A stretch of 64,000 nt of DNA from assembly GCF_019317285.1 (NCBI RefSeq), contig NZ_CP079218.1, positions 62,001 through 126,000 on the forward strand. The letters run 5' to 3'. Of the stretch, positions 15,138 through 24,367 are shown in pieces. The translations under genes were made by a program, and so were the position numbers. This stretch comes from Pedobacter sp. D749 (GTDB lineage Bacteria; Bacteroidota; Bacteroidia; Sphingobacteriales; Sphingobacteriaceae). The stretch's first letter is position 1. Each line of letters begins with the position of its first letter. The notes beneath the pieces are model-generated. The model saw nothing but the letters and a program-made list of their open reading frames with translations, made no database searches and was not told where the DNA came from.

Positions 15138-16564
15138 GCTGGCAATCGTTTTTAATAGATTTTTTTACTTATGGATTGTTAACCTATTCGGTGTTACTTT
15201 TATCCTGCTACTTTTTTTTCGCTACGCTCTCGATTGGGGAAATTCGTAATTACATGCGTAAAAATAGCTTTACAGATTATGGATTGCTTGCTGGCTCTAC
15301 GCAGGCTCCAAGTGTCAGCATATTAGCACCAGCCTATAATGAGGGGGCAAACATTACTGAGAATGTTCGGTCTTTGTTATCCATCAATTACACCAATCTT
15401 GAAGTAATTATTATTAATGATGGAAGTAAAGATGATTCATTATCAAAGCTGATTGAGGTTTATGATCTTTATAAAGCTGATTTTTTTATCAACAGCCAGA
15501 TTGAAACCAAAGAAGTAAATGGTGTTTATAAAAGCAGAAAGGAAGTTTACAAAAAGCTAATCGTTGTTGACAAGCAAAACGGCGGAAAGGCAGACGCCTT
15601 AAACGTTGGTATAAACGTTTCGAGCAACAGCTATATTGTTTGCATCGATGTTGATTGTATTTTAGAGCAGGATGCTATTCTCAAACTGGCAAAACCTTTT
15701 TTAGAAAACACGAAAAAACGGGTTATTGCAACCGGTGGGGTAGTTCGTATTGCCAATAGTTGTATTGTTGAAAGTGGGCGTTTGCTCAAAGTTCAGCTTC
15801 CCGAACAGTTCCTGCCCCGTGTTCAGACGCTTGAATATATCCGGGCTTTTTTGCTGGGTAGGATGGCCTGGAGCCGCTTAAATGGTTTGCTGCTCATATC
15901 TGGCGCTTTTGGAGCATTCGATAAAGAAATCGTGATCAAGTGCGGAGGATATAATCATAAAACAGTGGGTGAGGATATGGAATTGGTGGTAAGGATGAGA
16001 CGATATATGCAAGAAAAGGGGATTGCACACAAAGTGAGCTTTATCCCCGATCCGCTATGCTGGACAGAGGCACCATCGACCTTTAAAATATTGGGGCGAC
16101 AGCGAAATCGCTGGACCCGCGGCACCATAGAGACCTTGAAGTTGCATAAAGTCATGTTTTTAAATCCGAAATATGGCGTTTTAGGTATGATTAGTTATCC
16201 TTATTGGTTTTTCTTTGAATTTTTAGCTCCATTAGTGGAGTTTTTCGGAATTATTGCCTTTATTGTATTTGCCTGCCTGGGGGTGATTCAATGGTCATTT
16301 TTTTTCAGCTTATTGCTTTTCATTTTCAGCTTCGGATTTTTGTATTCAGTTTTTGCAATATTAATGGAGGTGCTCACTTACAACCAATACAAAACGAACA
16401 AAAACCTGATGGCATTAATTCTTACCGCTTTTCTGGAGCCGTTGATTTTCCATCCGTTTGTAGTATGGTCTGCTGTAAAGGGTAATATAGACCTGTTACG
16501 GAAAAAGAATTCCTGGGGAGAAATGACCAGGCAGGGATTTACAAAAGAAAAAGCTCAACAATGA
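15131..16564 (+). CDS. Processive family-2 glycosyltransferase (PgaC/BcsA-like polysaccharide synthase)
   Basis: 477 residues. One N-terminal membrane segment (about 9-33), a GT-A domain, and three or four C-terminal membrane segments (about 350-455). Catalytic signature in order: SILAPAYNEG, N96-D97 of NDGS, D173-V-D175, G280-E281-D282, and Q324-R-N-R-W328, which together are the D,D,D,QxxRW set of processive GT2 enzymes that polymerise and export beta-linked sugars such as poly-GlcNAc, cellulose or hyaluronan. Product sugar cannot be told. It overlaps genes on both sides, so it is expressed together with the HEAT protein and the membrane phosphotransferase. E. coli pairs a similar GT2 (YaiP) with YaiO, as happens here. 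Confidence 0.88.
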   Translation: MVSWQSFLIDFFTYGLLTYSVLLLSCYFFFATLSIGEIRNYMRKNSFTDYGLLAGSTQAPSVSILAPAYNEGANITENVRSLLSINYTNLEVIIINDGSKDDSLSKLIEVYDLYKADFFINSQIETKEVNGVYKSRKEVYKKLIVVDKQNGGKADALNVGINVSSNSYIVCIDVDCILEQDAILKLAKPFLENTKKRVIATGGVVRIANSCIVESGRLLKVQLPEQFLPRVQTLEYIRAFLLGRMAWSRLNGLLLISGAFGAFDKEIVIKCGGYNHKTVGEDMELVVRMRRYMQEKGIAHKVSFIPDPLCWTEAPSTFKILGRQRNRWTRGTIETLKLHKVMFLNPKYGVLGMISYPYWFFFEFLAPLVEFFGIIAFIVFACLGVIQWSFFFSLLLFIFSFGFLYSVFAILMEVLTYNQYKTNKNLMALILTAFLEPLIFHPFVVWSAVKGNIDLLRKKNSWGEMTRQGFTKEKAQQ

Positions 16565-18582
16565 TCAAGCGTTTTAAATCAGCAACCATCGTTTTTCTGC
16601 AAATTGCCCTCGTTTGGCTTATTGCTTTAATTGTGATCAGAGCACTGGAAGTTCTGGTTAACGGATTAATTCATCAATTCCCGGCTAAGCTATTGGGCTT
16701 TATGTTATGGTCATGGTTGGCAGATCTAAGCTTTTGGCTTAAATGGTTAATCTTTGAACTGATTTTATTTGTGCCGCTATTTTTTGTTCACCCCAAACGG
16801 GCGACAATTAGCTTTAAAGTATTTGTTGCCATTATCATCTTCATTCAATTGCTTCTCTGCCAGTATTTCTCTACTGCCCTGGTGCCTTTGGGAGCCGATT
16901 TTTATGGCTATTCTTTTGCTGATATCAAGCAAACAGTTGGCGCTTCCGGTACGATAAAACTTCCTTTAATTTTAAGTTTTTTAGGTATGATTGTGCTTCT
17001 GGTAGTTACACTTAAGCGATTGCCCAAGCGTATCAAGGCCCCGTTATGGTTGGCCTGGTCTTTGCCTGTACTGTCCGTTTTTTATCTGATGACCAATGGA
17101 GAGGAACATCTTTTCAAAAAAAACTTTGAAGACCTTTTCATCAATAACCTCGCGCTAAACAAGGCCGATTACTTTTTTAAAAGTTCTTATCTTCATTTTT
17201 ATCCCGGGGATGAGGATGTGGATATTTATGCCGATGCCTATATTGGGGATTATGGTAATGGTAGTATTGCACACAGTACTTTCAGCTATCTGGGTGGATC
17301 GGAATATCCCTTTTACAGGAAAGCGAATGATCCTGATGTGTTAACACCATTTTTCAACAAGGCGAAAAGTAAACCGAATGTTGTAATCATTGTCGTTGAG
17401 GGGCTGGGCCGGGCGTTTACCAACGAAGGTGCCTATCTGGGAAATTTCACTCCCTTTATTGATTCATTAGCCAATAAAAGTCTTTACTGGAAAAATTTTT
17501 TAAGTGCTGGTGGTCGCACGTTTGCAGTCCTCCCATCTTTAATGGGATCTTTACCTTTCGGTAAAAATGGTTTTCTTGATCTGGGGCGGCAAATGCCAGA
17601 TCATCTATCTTTGTTCAGTTTGCTGAAGTATAATGGGTATAAAACTTCATTCTATTATGGAGGTGACGCAACCTTTGATAATATGAACCTGTTTCTTCAA
17701 AAGAACCGTGTTGATGAAATCAGAGACATTAAGACCTTTCCCGCAGGTTATTCTAAACTGCCGGCGGAAAATGGATTTTCATGGGGATATGGAGATCAGG
17801 AACTATTTCAATATTATCTGGCAAACAGACCTTCAAAAGCCGATAAACCTGCGGAGTTGAATGTAATTTTAACAGTATCAACACACAATCCTTTCCTGAT
17901 TAATGAACAGGAAAAATACAATTTGAGGTTTGAACAGCGCATGGTTGATTTGGGATTCGACGAAACTAAGAAAGATAATTATCGTAATTACAAACACCAA
18001 TACGGGACTATTTTATATACGGATGATGCTTTGAAGAGCTTTTTTAACAATTATAAGAAACGGGAAGACTATAGCAATACCATTTTTGTAATCACGGGAG
18101 ATCATCGGATGCCTGAGATCCCAATGAGTAACAAGATAGACCGCTATCATGTGCCTTTGATTATTTATTCACCACTGTTAAAGCGTAGTGCGCAGTTCGC
18201 ATCCATATCTACACATTTCGATGTAACCCCAAGCTTACTTGCGTATCTTCAGTCAGGCTATGGTATAGACTTACCGGGCACTGCAAGCTGGATCGGATCG
18301 GGGCTTGATACTGCCCGCTCATTCAGAAATGTTCACAGTTACCCGCTTATACAAACCAAAACCGAGACGATTGATTTTATCCAGGATTCATATCACCTCA
18401 ATGGCACATCGCTTTATCAAATAGGTGAAAATATGCAGGAGGAGTTAGTAAGAGATGACGTGAATTACGAACGCATAAAAAATGCCTTCGAAAATTTCAA
18501 GCGAAAAAATGCGGGTTTGGGTTCAAAGACCAGCGTGTTGCCACCATCCATCATTCAGAAATACAGTCCGGTAAAGAAATAG
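16561..18582 (+). CDS. LTA synthase-like membrane phosphotransferase/sulfatase
   Basis: 673 residues. Five hydrophobic segments in the first 185 residues are followed by an extracytoplasmic alkaline-phosphatase-superfamily domain. Key residues visible are E280 (VVEGLGRAF), the nucleophile T320 in GGRTF, and D514-H515 in ITGDHRMPE. This E...T...DH set is that of LTA synthase, MdoB/OpgB and related enzymes that transfer phosphoglycerol or phosphoethanolamine from phospholipid to a glycan. It is coupled to the GT2 stop (ATGA), so its likely acceptor is the polymer made by that synthase. True sulfatase activity is unlikely since the nucleophile is Thr rather than Cys/Ser in CxPxR. Confidence 0.82.
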   Translation: MIKRFKSATIVFLQIALVWLIALIVIRALEVLVNGLIHQFPAKLLGFMLWSWLADLSFWLKWLIFELILFVPLFFVHPKRATISFKVFVAIIIFIQLLLCQYFSTALVPLGADFYGYSFADIKQTVGASGTIKLPLILSFLGMIVLLVVTLKRLPKRIKAPLWLAWSLPVLSVFYLMTNGEEHLFKKNFEDLFINNLALNKADYFFKSSYLHFYPGDEDVDIYADAYIGDYGNGSIAHSTFSYLGGSEYPFYRKANDPDVLTPFFNKAKSKPNVVIIVVEGLGRAFTNEGAYLGNFTPFIDSLANKSLYWKNFLSAGGRTFAVLPSLMGSLPFGKNGFLDLGRQMPDHLSLFSLLKYNGYKTSFYYGGDATFDNMNLFLQKNRVDEIRDIKTFPAGYSKLPAENGFSWGYGDQELFQYYLANRPSKADKPAELNVILTVSTHNPFLINEQEKYNLRFEQRMVDLGFDETKKDNYRNYKHQYGTILYTDDALKSFFNNYKKREDYSNTIFVITGDHRMPEIPMSNKIDRYHVPLIIYSPLLKRSAQFASISTHFDVTPSLLAYLQSGYGIDLPGTASWIGSGLDTARSFRNVHSYPLIQTKTETIDFIQDSYHLNGTSLYQIGENMQEELVRDDVNYERIKNAFENFKRKNAGLGSKTSVLPPSIIQKYSPVKK

Positions 18583-19749
18583 CTATTTGTTGTTGTACCC
18601 GCTTTCCTGATCAAGGATTGTGGTCATCATTGGGCGATAAAAATTCCAAAAGAAGCTGGATCGTTCCATCGGGTTACTGCTGTCGTAGAATAACCATTTG
18701 AAGGCACCAATTCCTCCGAAATAAGAAGAAGACAAGCTGACTGGATTGTCGCAGAAATCTCCGGAGAAGTAATAGAAGCGATAATCGGTATTTTTGTGCA
18801 TTAATACTGCAGGAAAAACAGCGGTAAGGCCATTTGCTTTCAAAAGCGCCTGCCCTCTTGAGTTAACATCCATCCGGAAGCTGGCAACCTGGGTATTGAT
18901 AGTTTTGTCTGGCTGAATGACGTCAAACCAGAATGCATATTTAATCTCTTCAGGCAAACCCAGTACTTTTTGTCCGTATTCACTACTGATAATATGCGGC
19001 ATTGGGTTTTTTAAGTCGCGGCCATCCTCCAGAATGATGACCCTATCTTGATCGCTAACCAAAGCAATGCCCGACTTTTTAAATGGCCAGTTGTTGTTGT
19101 TTGCCCGTTTATAGTTGTTAATGAGCCACTTTGGAAGTTCTTTATTTTTTGCTGTATCAAGGTTTTCAAAATAACGGCCTGTCCAGCCGGTCCAATGCAT
19201 TGCGAACATATTCTCGAACTGCTTTCTGGTTTCTTTGCCTGTTGGACTTCCAATGCTATTAAATTCTGTAATAATGAGTTTTCTTTTCTGCTTCATCTGC
19301 TTTAGTAACTCAATATCCTGGCCGCTCATCCCGCCATAAACCATTCCGGAGCGTTCATTATTATTCTTTTGGGTATACCATTCGTTTCGATAAATCCCAT
19401 AGGTATCAGTAAAATAAACCAGGTTGATGTCCTCACTTAATTGCTGTAATTGATCATTATTAAACCGCTCCAGGCCTTTCAGACGGAATTTTTCTTTCTC
19501 CAAAGGGAAGAAACCAAAATAATCATGATCTATTTTATAAAACTTGCTTGCTGTTTTCGTTAGTTTCTGATGATTTAGCACCCATAAGAAAGAGATATGT
19601 TCCTGGCCGGCTGGTGTGAGAACTGTTTTATCGATTATTGCAGCAACCATTTTGGTTTTTGGTTTTAAATACCAGCAGAGCCACATTATTAATGGAATGC
19701 CGGCAACAACAGCAAGGGCAATCCATGGTTTCTTTATCTTTTTTGTCAT
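18583..19749 (-). CDS. Unknown membrane-anchored protein of the GT2/YaiO locus
   Basis: 388 residues. N-terminal anchor at 8-28 (KPWIALAVVAGIPLIMWLCW), then a globular periplasmic domain. I do not recognise the family. Visible features are INLVYFTDTYGIY, YGGMSGQDIELL, RKLIITEFNSIG with an acid after a hydrophobic strand, WTGWTGRYFENL, and a C-terminal YFGGIGAFKWLFYD. Alternating strand-helix order with acids at strand ends recalls a TIM-barrel hydrolase such as polysaccharide-trimming enzymes next to GT2 synthases, but this is inference. Its start shares a base with the YaiO stop, and its end meets the phosphotransferase stop head to head with no gap at all. Confidence 0.72.
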   Translation of the reverse strand: MTKKIKKPWIALAVVAGIPLIMWLCWYLKPKTKMVAAIIDKTVLTPAGQEHISFLWVLNHQKLTKTASKFYKIDHDYFGFFPLEKEKFRLKGLERFNNDQLQQLSEDINLVYFTDTYGIYRNEWYTQKNNNERSGMVYGGMSGQDIELLKQMKQKRKLIITEFNSIGSPTGKETRKQFENMFAMHWTGWTGRYFENLDTAKNKELPKWLINNYKRANNNNWPFKKSGIALVSDQDRVIILEDGRDLKNPMPHIISSEYGQKVLGLPEEIKYAFWFDVIQPDKTINTQVASFRMDVNSRGQALLKANGLTAVFPAVLMHKNTDYRFYYFSGDFCDNPVSLSSSYFGGIGAFKWLFYDSSNPMERSSFFWNFYRPMMTTILDQESGYNNK

Positions 19750-20990
19750 TAGAAACGTCTTATATAGCCAATCCCAAGATCAAGTTGATTACCTTTGGTA
19801 TTAAGTCTGTATTCCTGGTTCTCCAACCCGAGGTTAACGGTGAAGATATTAAGCGATTTAAACGCTTTCCGGTAACCGAGCGTAATATTATTTGAACGAA
19901 GCTTGTAAGCTGTGTTTCCGATTAAAACATTGTTTTGGGGGTCATCTGGCGATAAACCAGTGCCCAGCCGAAGGCTAAAATAATCATCAGCACCACCGAA
20001 ATAGTATCGGGTGGTTAAGGCGAAAGACTGAGAGACCTGATCGTTGGAAGGGGTTAAAAAAGTTCTGAAATTAAACCAAAAGTTTTTATAGTATTTCCCT
20101 ACAGATGCAGTATAGCTCCAGGTTGATTCGCCAAACGTTAAATAGCGAAATCCAGCTTCAGCTTCAAAGCTTGCCGGTAGGTTTGCATACAATGAAAAGC
20201 CTGCACGGTAATGAGGAAATACCCCTACATCATTAGAGTACCCACCACTGATGTAAGCCTGAAAGGTGTCTGATATACGAGGATATGCATCTACCTCGAA
20301 CTGAAGGCCGCTGCGGTTAAAACGATTCGCATAATTTACTCTTCCGGTAACCGAGCCCAGTTTGGTTTGCCTGCTATAGTCTAAACTCACAATGTGCCAG
20401 GGATCATCGAATTGTTTATCGAAGTATACAAAGTCGTAATTGAGTCCTATTTTGTTTTTGGAAGAATTTTCCCTTACTCTTACTGCAAGTGTACGTGCCT
20501 CAGTAAGGTTAGGCGATCGTTTTAGTACCTCTTCAATAGTTGCATTCGCTTCGGTCCATTTTTTTAAGCTGTTAAGTATTTTAGCTTTTAACAGCAGAAG
20601 CTCATCGTCTGCAGGATGGAAAGTAAGACCTTTATTCACGTTGAGCAGGGCCTTTTCATTATTGTCTTCCCAAAATTCCAGGGTAGCATTAGCAAGATTT
20701 GCGTCTTTATTGTCAGGCTGTTTTGCTAAAACCATGGCAAAAGCTTGCCTGGCACTATCAGGCTGCTTGTTCCAGGTGTAAATTCTGCCTAAAAAAATCC
20801 TGATATCAGCATAGTCCGGGCTTTTGGCTAAGGCCTTTTTGCTGAGTGCTATGGCTTTAGTATAGTCTTTTGACTTGAAGGCTGCAGCCCTGGCTTGGGT
20901 AAACAGCTCATCTGCACTGCCATCCTGCGCTTGCGAGAATGTCGAGAATAGTAGACCTGAGAACAGTAATAAATAAAATTTAGACTTCAT
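19749..20990 (-). CDS. YaiO-family outer-membrane protein (TPR plus beta-barrel)
   Basis: 413 residues from MKSKFYLLLF; the longer reading from 21098 overlaps the kinase gene and hides the signal peptide. Residues 1-21 are a signal peptide. Residues about 25-165 carry tetratricopeptide repeats (YTKAIALSKKALAKSPDYAD, PDSARQAFAMVLAKQPDN, WTEANATIEEVLKRSPN). The rest is a barrel with many aromatic strands ending LDLGIGYIRRF. This TPR-then-barrel layout is that of YaiO and resembles outer-membrane export porins such as PgaA and BcsC, which suggests it is the exit channel for the polymer made by the GT2 enzyme of the facing operon. Confidence 0.83.
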   Translation of the reverse strand: MKSKFYLLLFSGLLFSTFSQAQDGSADELFTQARAAAFKSKDYTKAIALSKKALAKSPDYADIRIFLGRIYTWNKQPDSARQAFAMVLAKQPDNKDANLANATLEFWEDNNEKALLNVNKGLTFHPADDELLLLKAKILNSLKKWTEANATIEEVLKRSPNLTEARTLAVRVRENSSKNKIGLNYDFVYFDKQFDDPWHIVSLDYSRQTKLGSVTGRVNYANRFNRSGLQFEVDAYPRISDTFQAYISGGYSNDVGVFPHYRAGFSLYANLPASFEAEAGFRYLTFGESTWSYTASVGKYYKNFWFNFRTFLTPSNDQVSQSFALTTRYYFGGADDYFSLRLGTGLSPDDPQNNVLIGNTAYKLRSNNITLGYRKAFKSLNIFTVNLGLENQEYRLNTKGNQLDLGIGYIRRF

Positions 20991-21021
20991 GATAGCAAAA
21001 CTAGATTTTAGCAAACGAAAA

Positions 21022-22227
21022 TTACAAATTACTTTGGGGAAGTTCAATGCGAAAGGTTGTTCCCTGGCCTTTTTCAGAAGTGATGAACATTTCACCATGC
21101 ATTTTATCGATTAAGTGTTTTACTAATGATAAGCCAAATCCGTAACCTTTTTCGCCTCCGGTTCCTTGTTTTGTACCCATGCCTCCCGTTAGAATTTCTA
21201 CAATTTCATCTTCGCTAATTCCGACTCCGCTGTCTGCAACTAAGATTTGTAAAATATTTGCTTCCTGTTTCACCAATAAGTCAAGTTCTACAGTTATTGT
21301 ACCACCAGCTGGGGTAAATTTCACCGCATTTGAAATCAGGTTTCCACTAATCTGCAGTAGCTTGTTTTTCGAAAATACAATATTTTTTTTATCCGGGTTA
21401 ATGCTGATTTTAAGATTGATTTTTTTGTAGGCTGCCTGTGGTCCGTAAAGCTCCAGAAGTTTGGCGCGAAAGCTACTGAGGTCAAACTCATTCATACCCG
21501 GAGCTTTCACTTCATTATGATCAGAAAGTATTTCGTCGGCAAGATCCAAAAGTGATTTACTTCCGCTATGGATCAATTTGATAAACTCAATTACCTGATC
21601 TAAATCGGTATTTTTTCCTTGCTCAGTAATAATTTCAGATAAACCTATTATCCCTGCGAGTGGTCCGCGAATGTCATGAGCAACTTTTTTGTTTGATTCA
21701 CCGGCATCTTTTAATTTGTTTTGCAGCGACTCCATGGTCTGATAGGTTTTTATCCTGTTCATGATCTCTACAGCAATGATCTTTAGTAGCTCAATCTTCT
21801 CCGGACTCAGCATTTTCAGTTTGGTATCCAACACACAAAGCGCACCGATGTTTAACCCATCATTATCCTTAAGCGGTACCCCAAAATAATAGCGAAGCGA
21901 CAACGGTTCTCCAACATAAAAATTTTTATTGAAACGGTCATCTGCCGAAAGATCGGGTACTTCGAACTGATCGGCTTGCGTAATCGTGTATTGGCACACC
22001 GATTCTTCCCGGGTCATCTGATGTAAATCAAGGCCGTGCCTGGCTACTGTCCACTGTGTATAAACGTCGATGAGGTTAATCAGTGAAATTTCTGTGCCAG
22101 CTACTTTAGCGGCCAGATGGGTAAGATCTTTAAAGCTTTCAGACAAACTTCCGTAATCAATATCGAGATCAGATAATTTTAAAAGCCTCTCGGTTTCGTT
22201 AGGTGGTAGAGGATAATTTTCAGACAT
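21022..22227 (-). CDS. Soluble GAF-domain sensor histidine kinase
   Basis: 401 residues from MSENYPLPPN; a start nine codons upstream is possible. Residues about 15-160 form a GAF domain (ISLINLIDVYTQW, ESVCQYTI, YYFGVPL, IGALCVLD). HisKA follows with the phospho-accepting His in KVAHDIRGPLAGIIG, then HATPase_c with the N box LISNAVKFTPAGG, G1 VADSGVGIS and G2 GYGFGLSLVKHL. There is no membrane segment, so it senses a cytoplasmic signal. It leads the minus-strand arm of the locus, 31 bases before the YaiO-like gene, and the receiver-only regulator at 13714 is its most likely partner. Confidence 0.85.
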   Translation of the reverse strand: MSENYPLPPNETERLLKLSDLDIDYGSLSESFKDLTHLAAKVAGTEISLINLIDVYTQWTVARHGLDLHQMTREESVCQYTITQADQFEVPDLSADDRFNKNFYVGEPLSLRYYFGVPLKDNDGLNIGALCVLDTKLKMLSPEKIELLKIIAVEIMNRIKTYQTMESLQNKLKDAGESNKKVAHDIRGPLAGIIGLSEIITEQGKNTDLDQVIEFIKLIHSGSKSLLDLADEILSDHNEVKAPGMNEFDLSSFRAKLLELYGPQAAYKKINLKISINPDKKNIVFSKNKLLQISGNLISNAVKFTPAGGTITVELDLLVKQEANILQILVADSGVGISEDEIVEILTGGMGTKQGTGGEKGYGFGLSLVKHLIDKMHGEMFITSEKGQGTTFRIELPQSNL

Positions 22228-22664
22228 ATTTTTGTTTCTACTTTGAATAACCATTTGCTTCTATACAGGCATACTATGGTCCTATCAAAAACATATCGAA
22301 GATACGATTTTGACGATAAAAATTCAGGTACACAACTTATATGTTTCTTAATTATATTCTTGCGGTCAGTAATGCAAGAATATTAAAACAGAGGATATAT
22401 TAATGATAAAAAGGGACTCGAATGTAAGTTCAAAGGAGGTTTTTGAATCAGAAATGGAACGAAGGATATGTTTTTGAGCTCAATTAATGTCGCTCAAAAT
22501 CAAAATTTGCCGCCTCTTTTCATTTTTTCTCTTCCTATTGATCGTCAACAAATTTTTCTGAAAGCGGCTTTTCGCAATGGGATTACTCACTAGTCAATGA
22601 CAATTATAACCAAAATAGGGTAGGTACTGCGGGCATGTTGCTTTACTATTTTGAATTACCTGCT
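22228..22664. other. Intergenic region, no gene seen
   Basis: 437 bases between the divergent-from-nothing kinase start and a lipoprotein stop. Only short, non-convincing frames occur. A CGAAGATA at about 22293-22302 is one mismatch from the reverse of TAnnTTTG and might be part of the kinase promoter. Confidence 0.3.
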
Positions 22665-23126
22665 TCAGGGCTGCTTTATATTAAATGTCCACTCATAATC
22701 ATACTCTGGGGTATCTTTGGTGATGACCGGGTATTGAAGCAATTTAATTGTTTTAATATGATCATAATCTTTGTTTTCCAAAAGATATATGCCCAGATTC
22801 CTGTTTATAAATTCAATGCTCTTCGGGTTAAGTACCTTAGCACCACCAGCTGCGGGCATAATTTTAATTCTAATCTTTTGTACTGCGCCCATAACAAGTT
22901 TTTGATTCAACTCATAAGGCCCTGGCATGTGGTCGGTTTCTCTTGACTTGGTTAAAACTTTCTGATTCAAATAGATTTCAAAATCGATATTCCGGGGGAT
23001 CTCATGGTTTAAAAAGAATTTTCTGGTTATCGTACTTGTTTTGGCCTTACCTGTCTCGCTACAGGAATTTGCCATTAATAGCGTTAATAAAGAGAGAATG
23101 CTGATTAAGGTATGTTTTATCATCAT
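22665..23126 (-). CDS. Small lipoprotein of unknown function
   Basis: 153 residues (or 152 from the second Met). The signal ends in the lipobox A-N-S-C near residue 22 (LTLLMANSCSETGK). The mature part is a compact beta-rich domain: KFFLNHEIPRNIDFEIYLN, VQKIRIKIMPAAGGAKVL, YDYEWTFNIKQP. I do not recognise the family. It stands alone on the minus strand with over 200 bases on each side, so it is probably a separate unit with its own promoter. Confidence 0.7.
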   Translation of the reverse strand: MMIKHTLISILSLLTLLMANSCSETGKAKTSTITRKFFLNHEIPRNIDFEIYLNQKVLTKSRETDHMPGPYELNQKLVMGAVQKIRIKIMPAAGGAKVLNPKSIEFINRNLGIYLLENKDYDHIKTIKLLQYPVITKDTPEYDYEWTFNIKQP

Positions 23127-23358
23127 TACTGAGAATTTTGTTTATCAGTTTAAATTTGAAAAGTAATAATTCTCCAAATGTACTATGATAACACGGATTT
23201 TATTCACAATTGATCTATGTTTACTGCTTGTATAAGGTGATTTTATTTGCGCAAAGCCCATTAATAGTATGTTAACTTGGAAATAGCCTAACATTAACTG
23301 ATCCGCCAGCCTAAACACAATTGACTTTTACATTTATAACTCCCAATAAAACCAGTTT

Positions 23359-24168
23359 TCAATCTTTCTTCACCAATATCAGTTGGCCAGACTGGTTAAA
23401 TTTATAAATAAAGCTGCTCCATCTTGTTCCGTTTTTACATCTGGTGATAAGCCTTTTGTGTACTTTATCAACTTTTAAATTCTCCATCAGGCCACAACCT
23501 GTATTATCTGGTTCCGTAAGTCTGTTAAACCTTGTGTTTAAAGGATCATATATAAAAACATCATAAGAACTGTTCATGATACTGCCCCTGGCTGTCTCAA
23601 ATGCGATATCATCGTTGCCGTCGAAATTGAAATCCTTAATTTCTATCCGTCTTGCCTGATTTTTATCGAGGTGGTTTAAAAGGTGTTTTGTGCTGCCTCC
23701 ATCGGGGTAAATTAAGGTTAAATTATCATCATAAAAGGCATTATAATAAACTTTTACATCGTTTAAAAGAACCATACTTTTTCCGTCATAAAATTCATCA
23801 TCCTGAACCAACTCGAATGTAAATTTCTTCCCATCTTTAAAGCGGATGTAGTAAATATCAGCAACATTTCGCGGCCACTCGGTAATACCATATTCACCTG
23901 TAGCCTTGCCCCTATAAATCTCAGTATACTTATAGAAGTGAAAATCAGGCTGACCGCTTTCTCGTTCAGAACTATCTACATCAAACGTTTTTAATTTTAG
24001 TGTTATAGGCTCTTTTTGGCCTTTGTACCAAACAAAAGCACCTTTTTTATGCTGGAAGCCAAAAGTAAATTCAATAGGTTTTGCAGTACCAACAGACCTG
24101 AATTTCATTTGTGAAAAAGTTAATAACGGCATTAAAAATGCAATACTGACAAATATTTTAAATTTCAT
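23359..24168 (-). CDS. Secreted XAC2610-like protein with one FG-GAP-type calcium motif
   Basis: 269 residues with a signal peptide ending LLTFSQ. The C-terminal third carries IKDFNFDGNDDIAFETARG, an acidic DxNxDGxxD loop as in FG-GAP/dockerin-type calcium sites, followed by SSYDVFIYDPLNTRFNRL. That combination is what is seen in the XAC2610-related family of secreted proteins of unknown function. The first 150 residues are beta-rich (FVWYKGQKEPITLKLKTF). It is likely the first or the last member of a minus-strand group with the two small membrane proteins at 24184-24682. Confidence 0.7.
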   Translation of the reverse strand: MKFKIFVSIAFLMPLLTFSQMKFRSVGTAKPIEFTFGFQHKKGAFVWYKGQKEPITLKLKTFDVDSSERESGQPDFHFYKYTEIYRGKATGEYGITEWPRNVADIYYIRFKDGKKFTFELVQDDEFYDGKSMVLLNDVKVYYNAFYDDNLTLIYPDGGSTKHLLNHLDKNQARRIEIKDFNFDGNDDIAFETARGSIMNSSYDVFIYDPLNTRFNRLTEPDNTGCGLMENLKVDKVHKRLITRCKNGTRWSSFIYKFNQSGQLILVKKD

Positions 24169-24183
24169 CTTATACCTATTTAT

Positions 24184-24366
24184 TTAAGAATAACTGTGAA
24201 TAAAAGCTTTGTAATTTCTAATGATGAAAAACGATAAGGCAAAAACGAACAAATTAAAAGGCATAGCGCTCAAAATAGCTAAGCCACCCCAGGTTAAACC
24301 ATAAAATATATCTGAAAATAATTTTTTAAAAAAATCAGATCCCTGGGGAAAGTAGCCTGCGTTCAT
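24184..24366 (-). CDS. Small membrane protein
   Basis: 60 residues with one or two membrane segments (FYGLTWGGLAILSAMPFNLF, then VFALSFFIIRNY). Its start lies one base after the TGA of the gene at 24368-24682, so the pair are translationally coupled and probably work together. Nothing in the sequence points to a function. The low complexity of such short hydrophobic proteins limits certainty, but the tight spacing supports it being real. Confidence 0.5.
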   Translation of the reverse strand: MNAGYFPQGSDFFKKLFSDIFYGLTWGGLAILSAMPFNLFVFALSFFIIRNYKAFIHSYS

Positions 24367-24367
24367 A

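Noticed and set aside
22635..22946. 103-codon plus-strand frame overlapping the small lipoprotein
   Set aside because: The minus-strand gene has a signal peptide and lipobox; the plus frame has neither family nor context.
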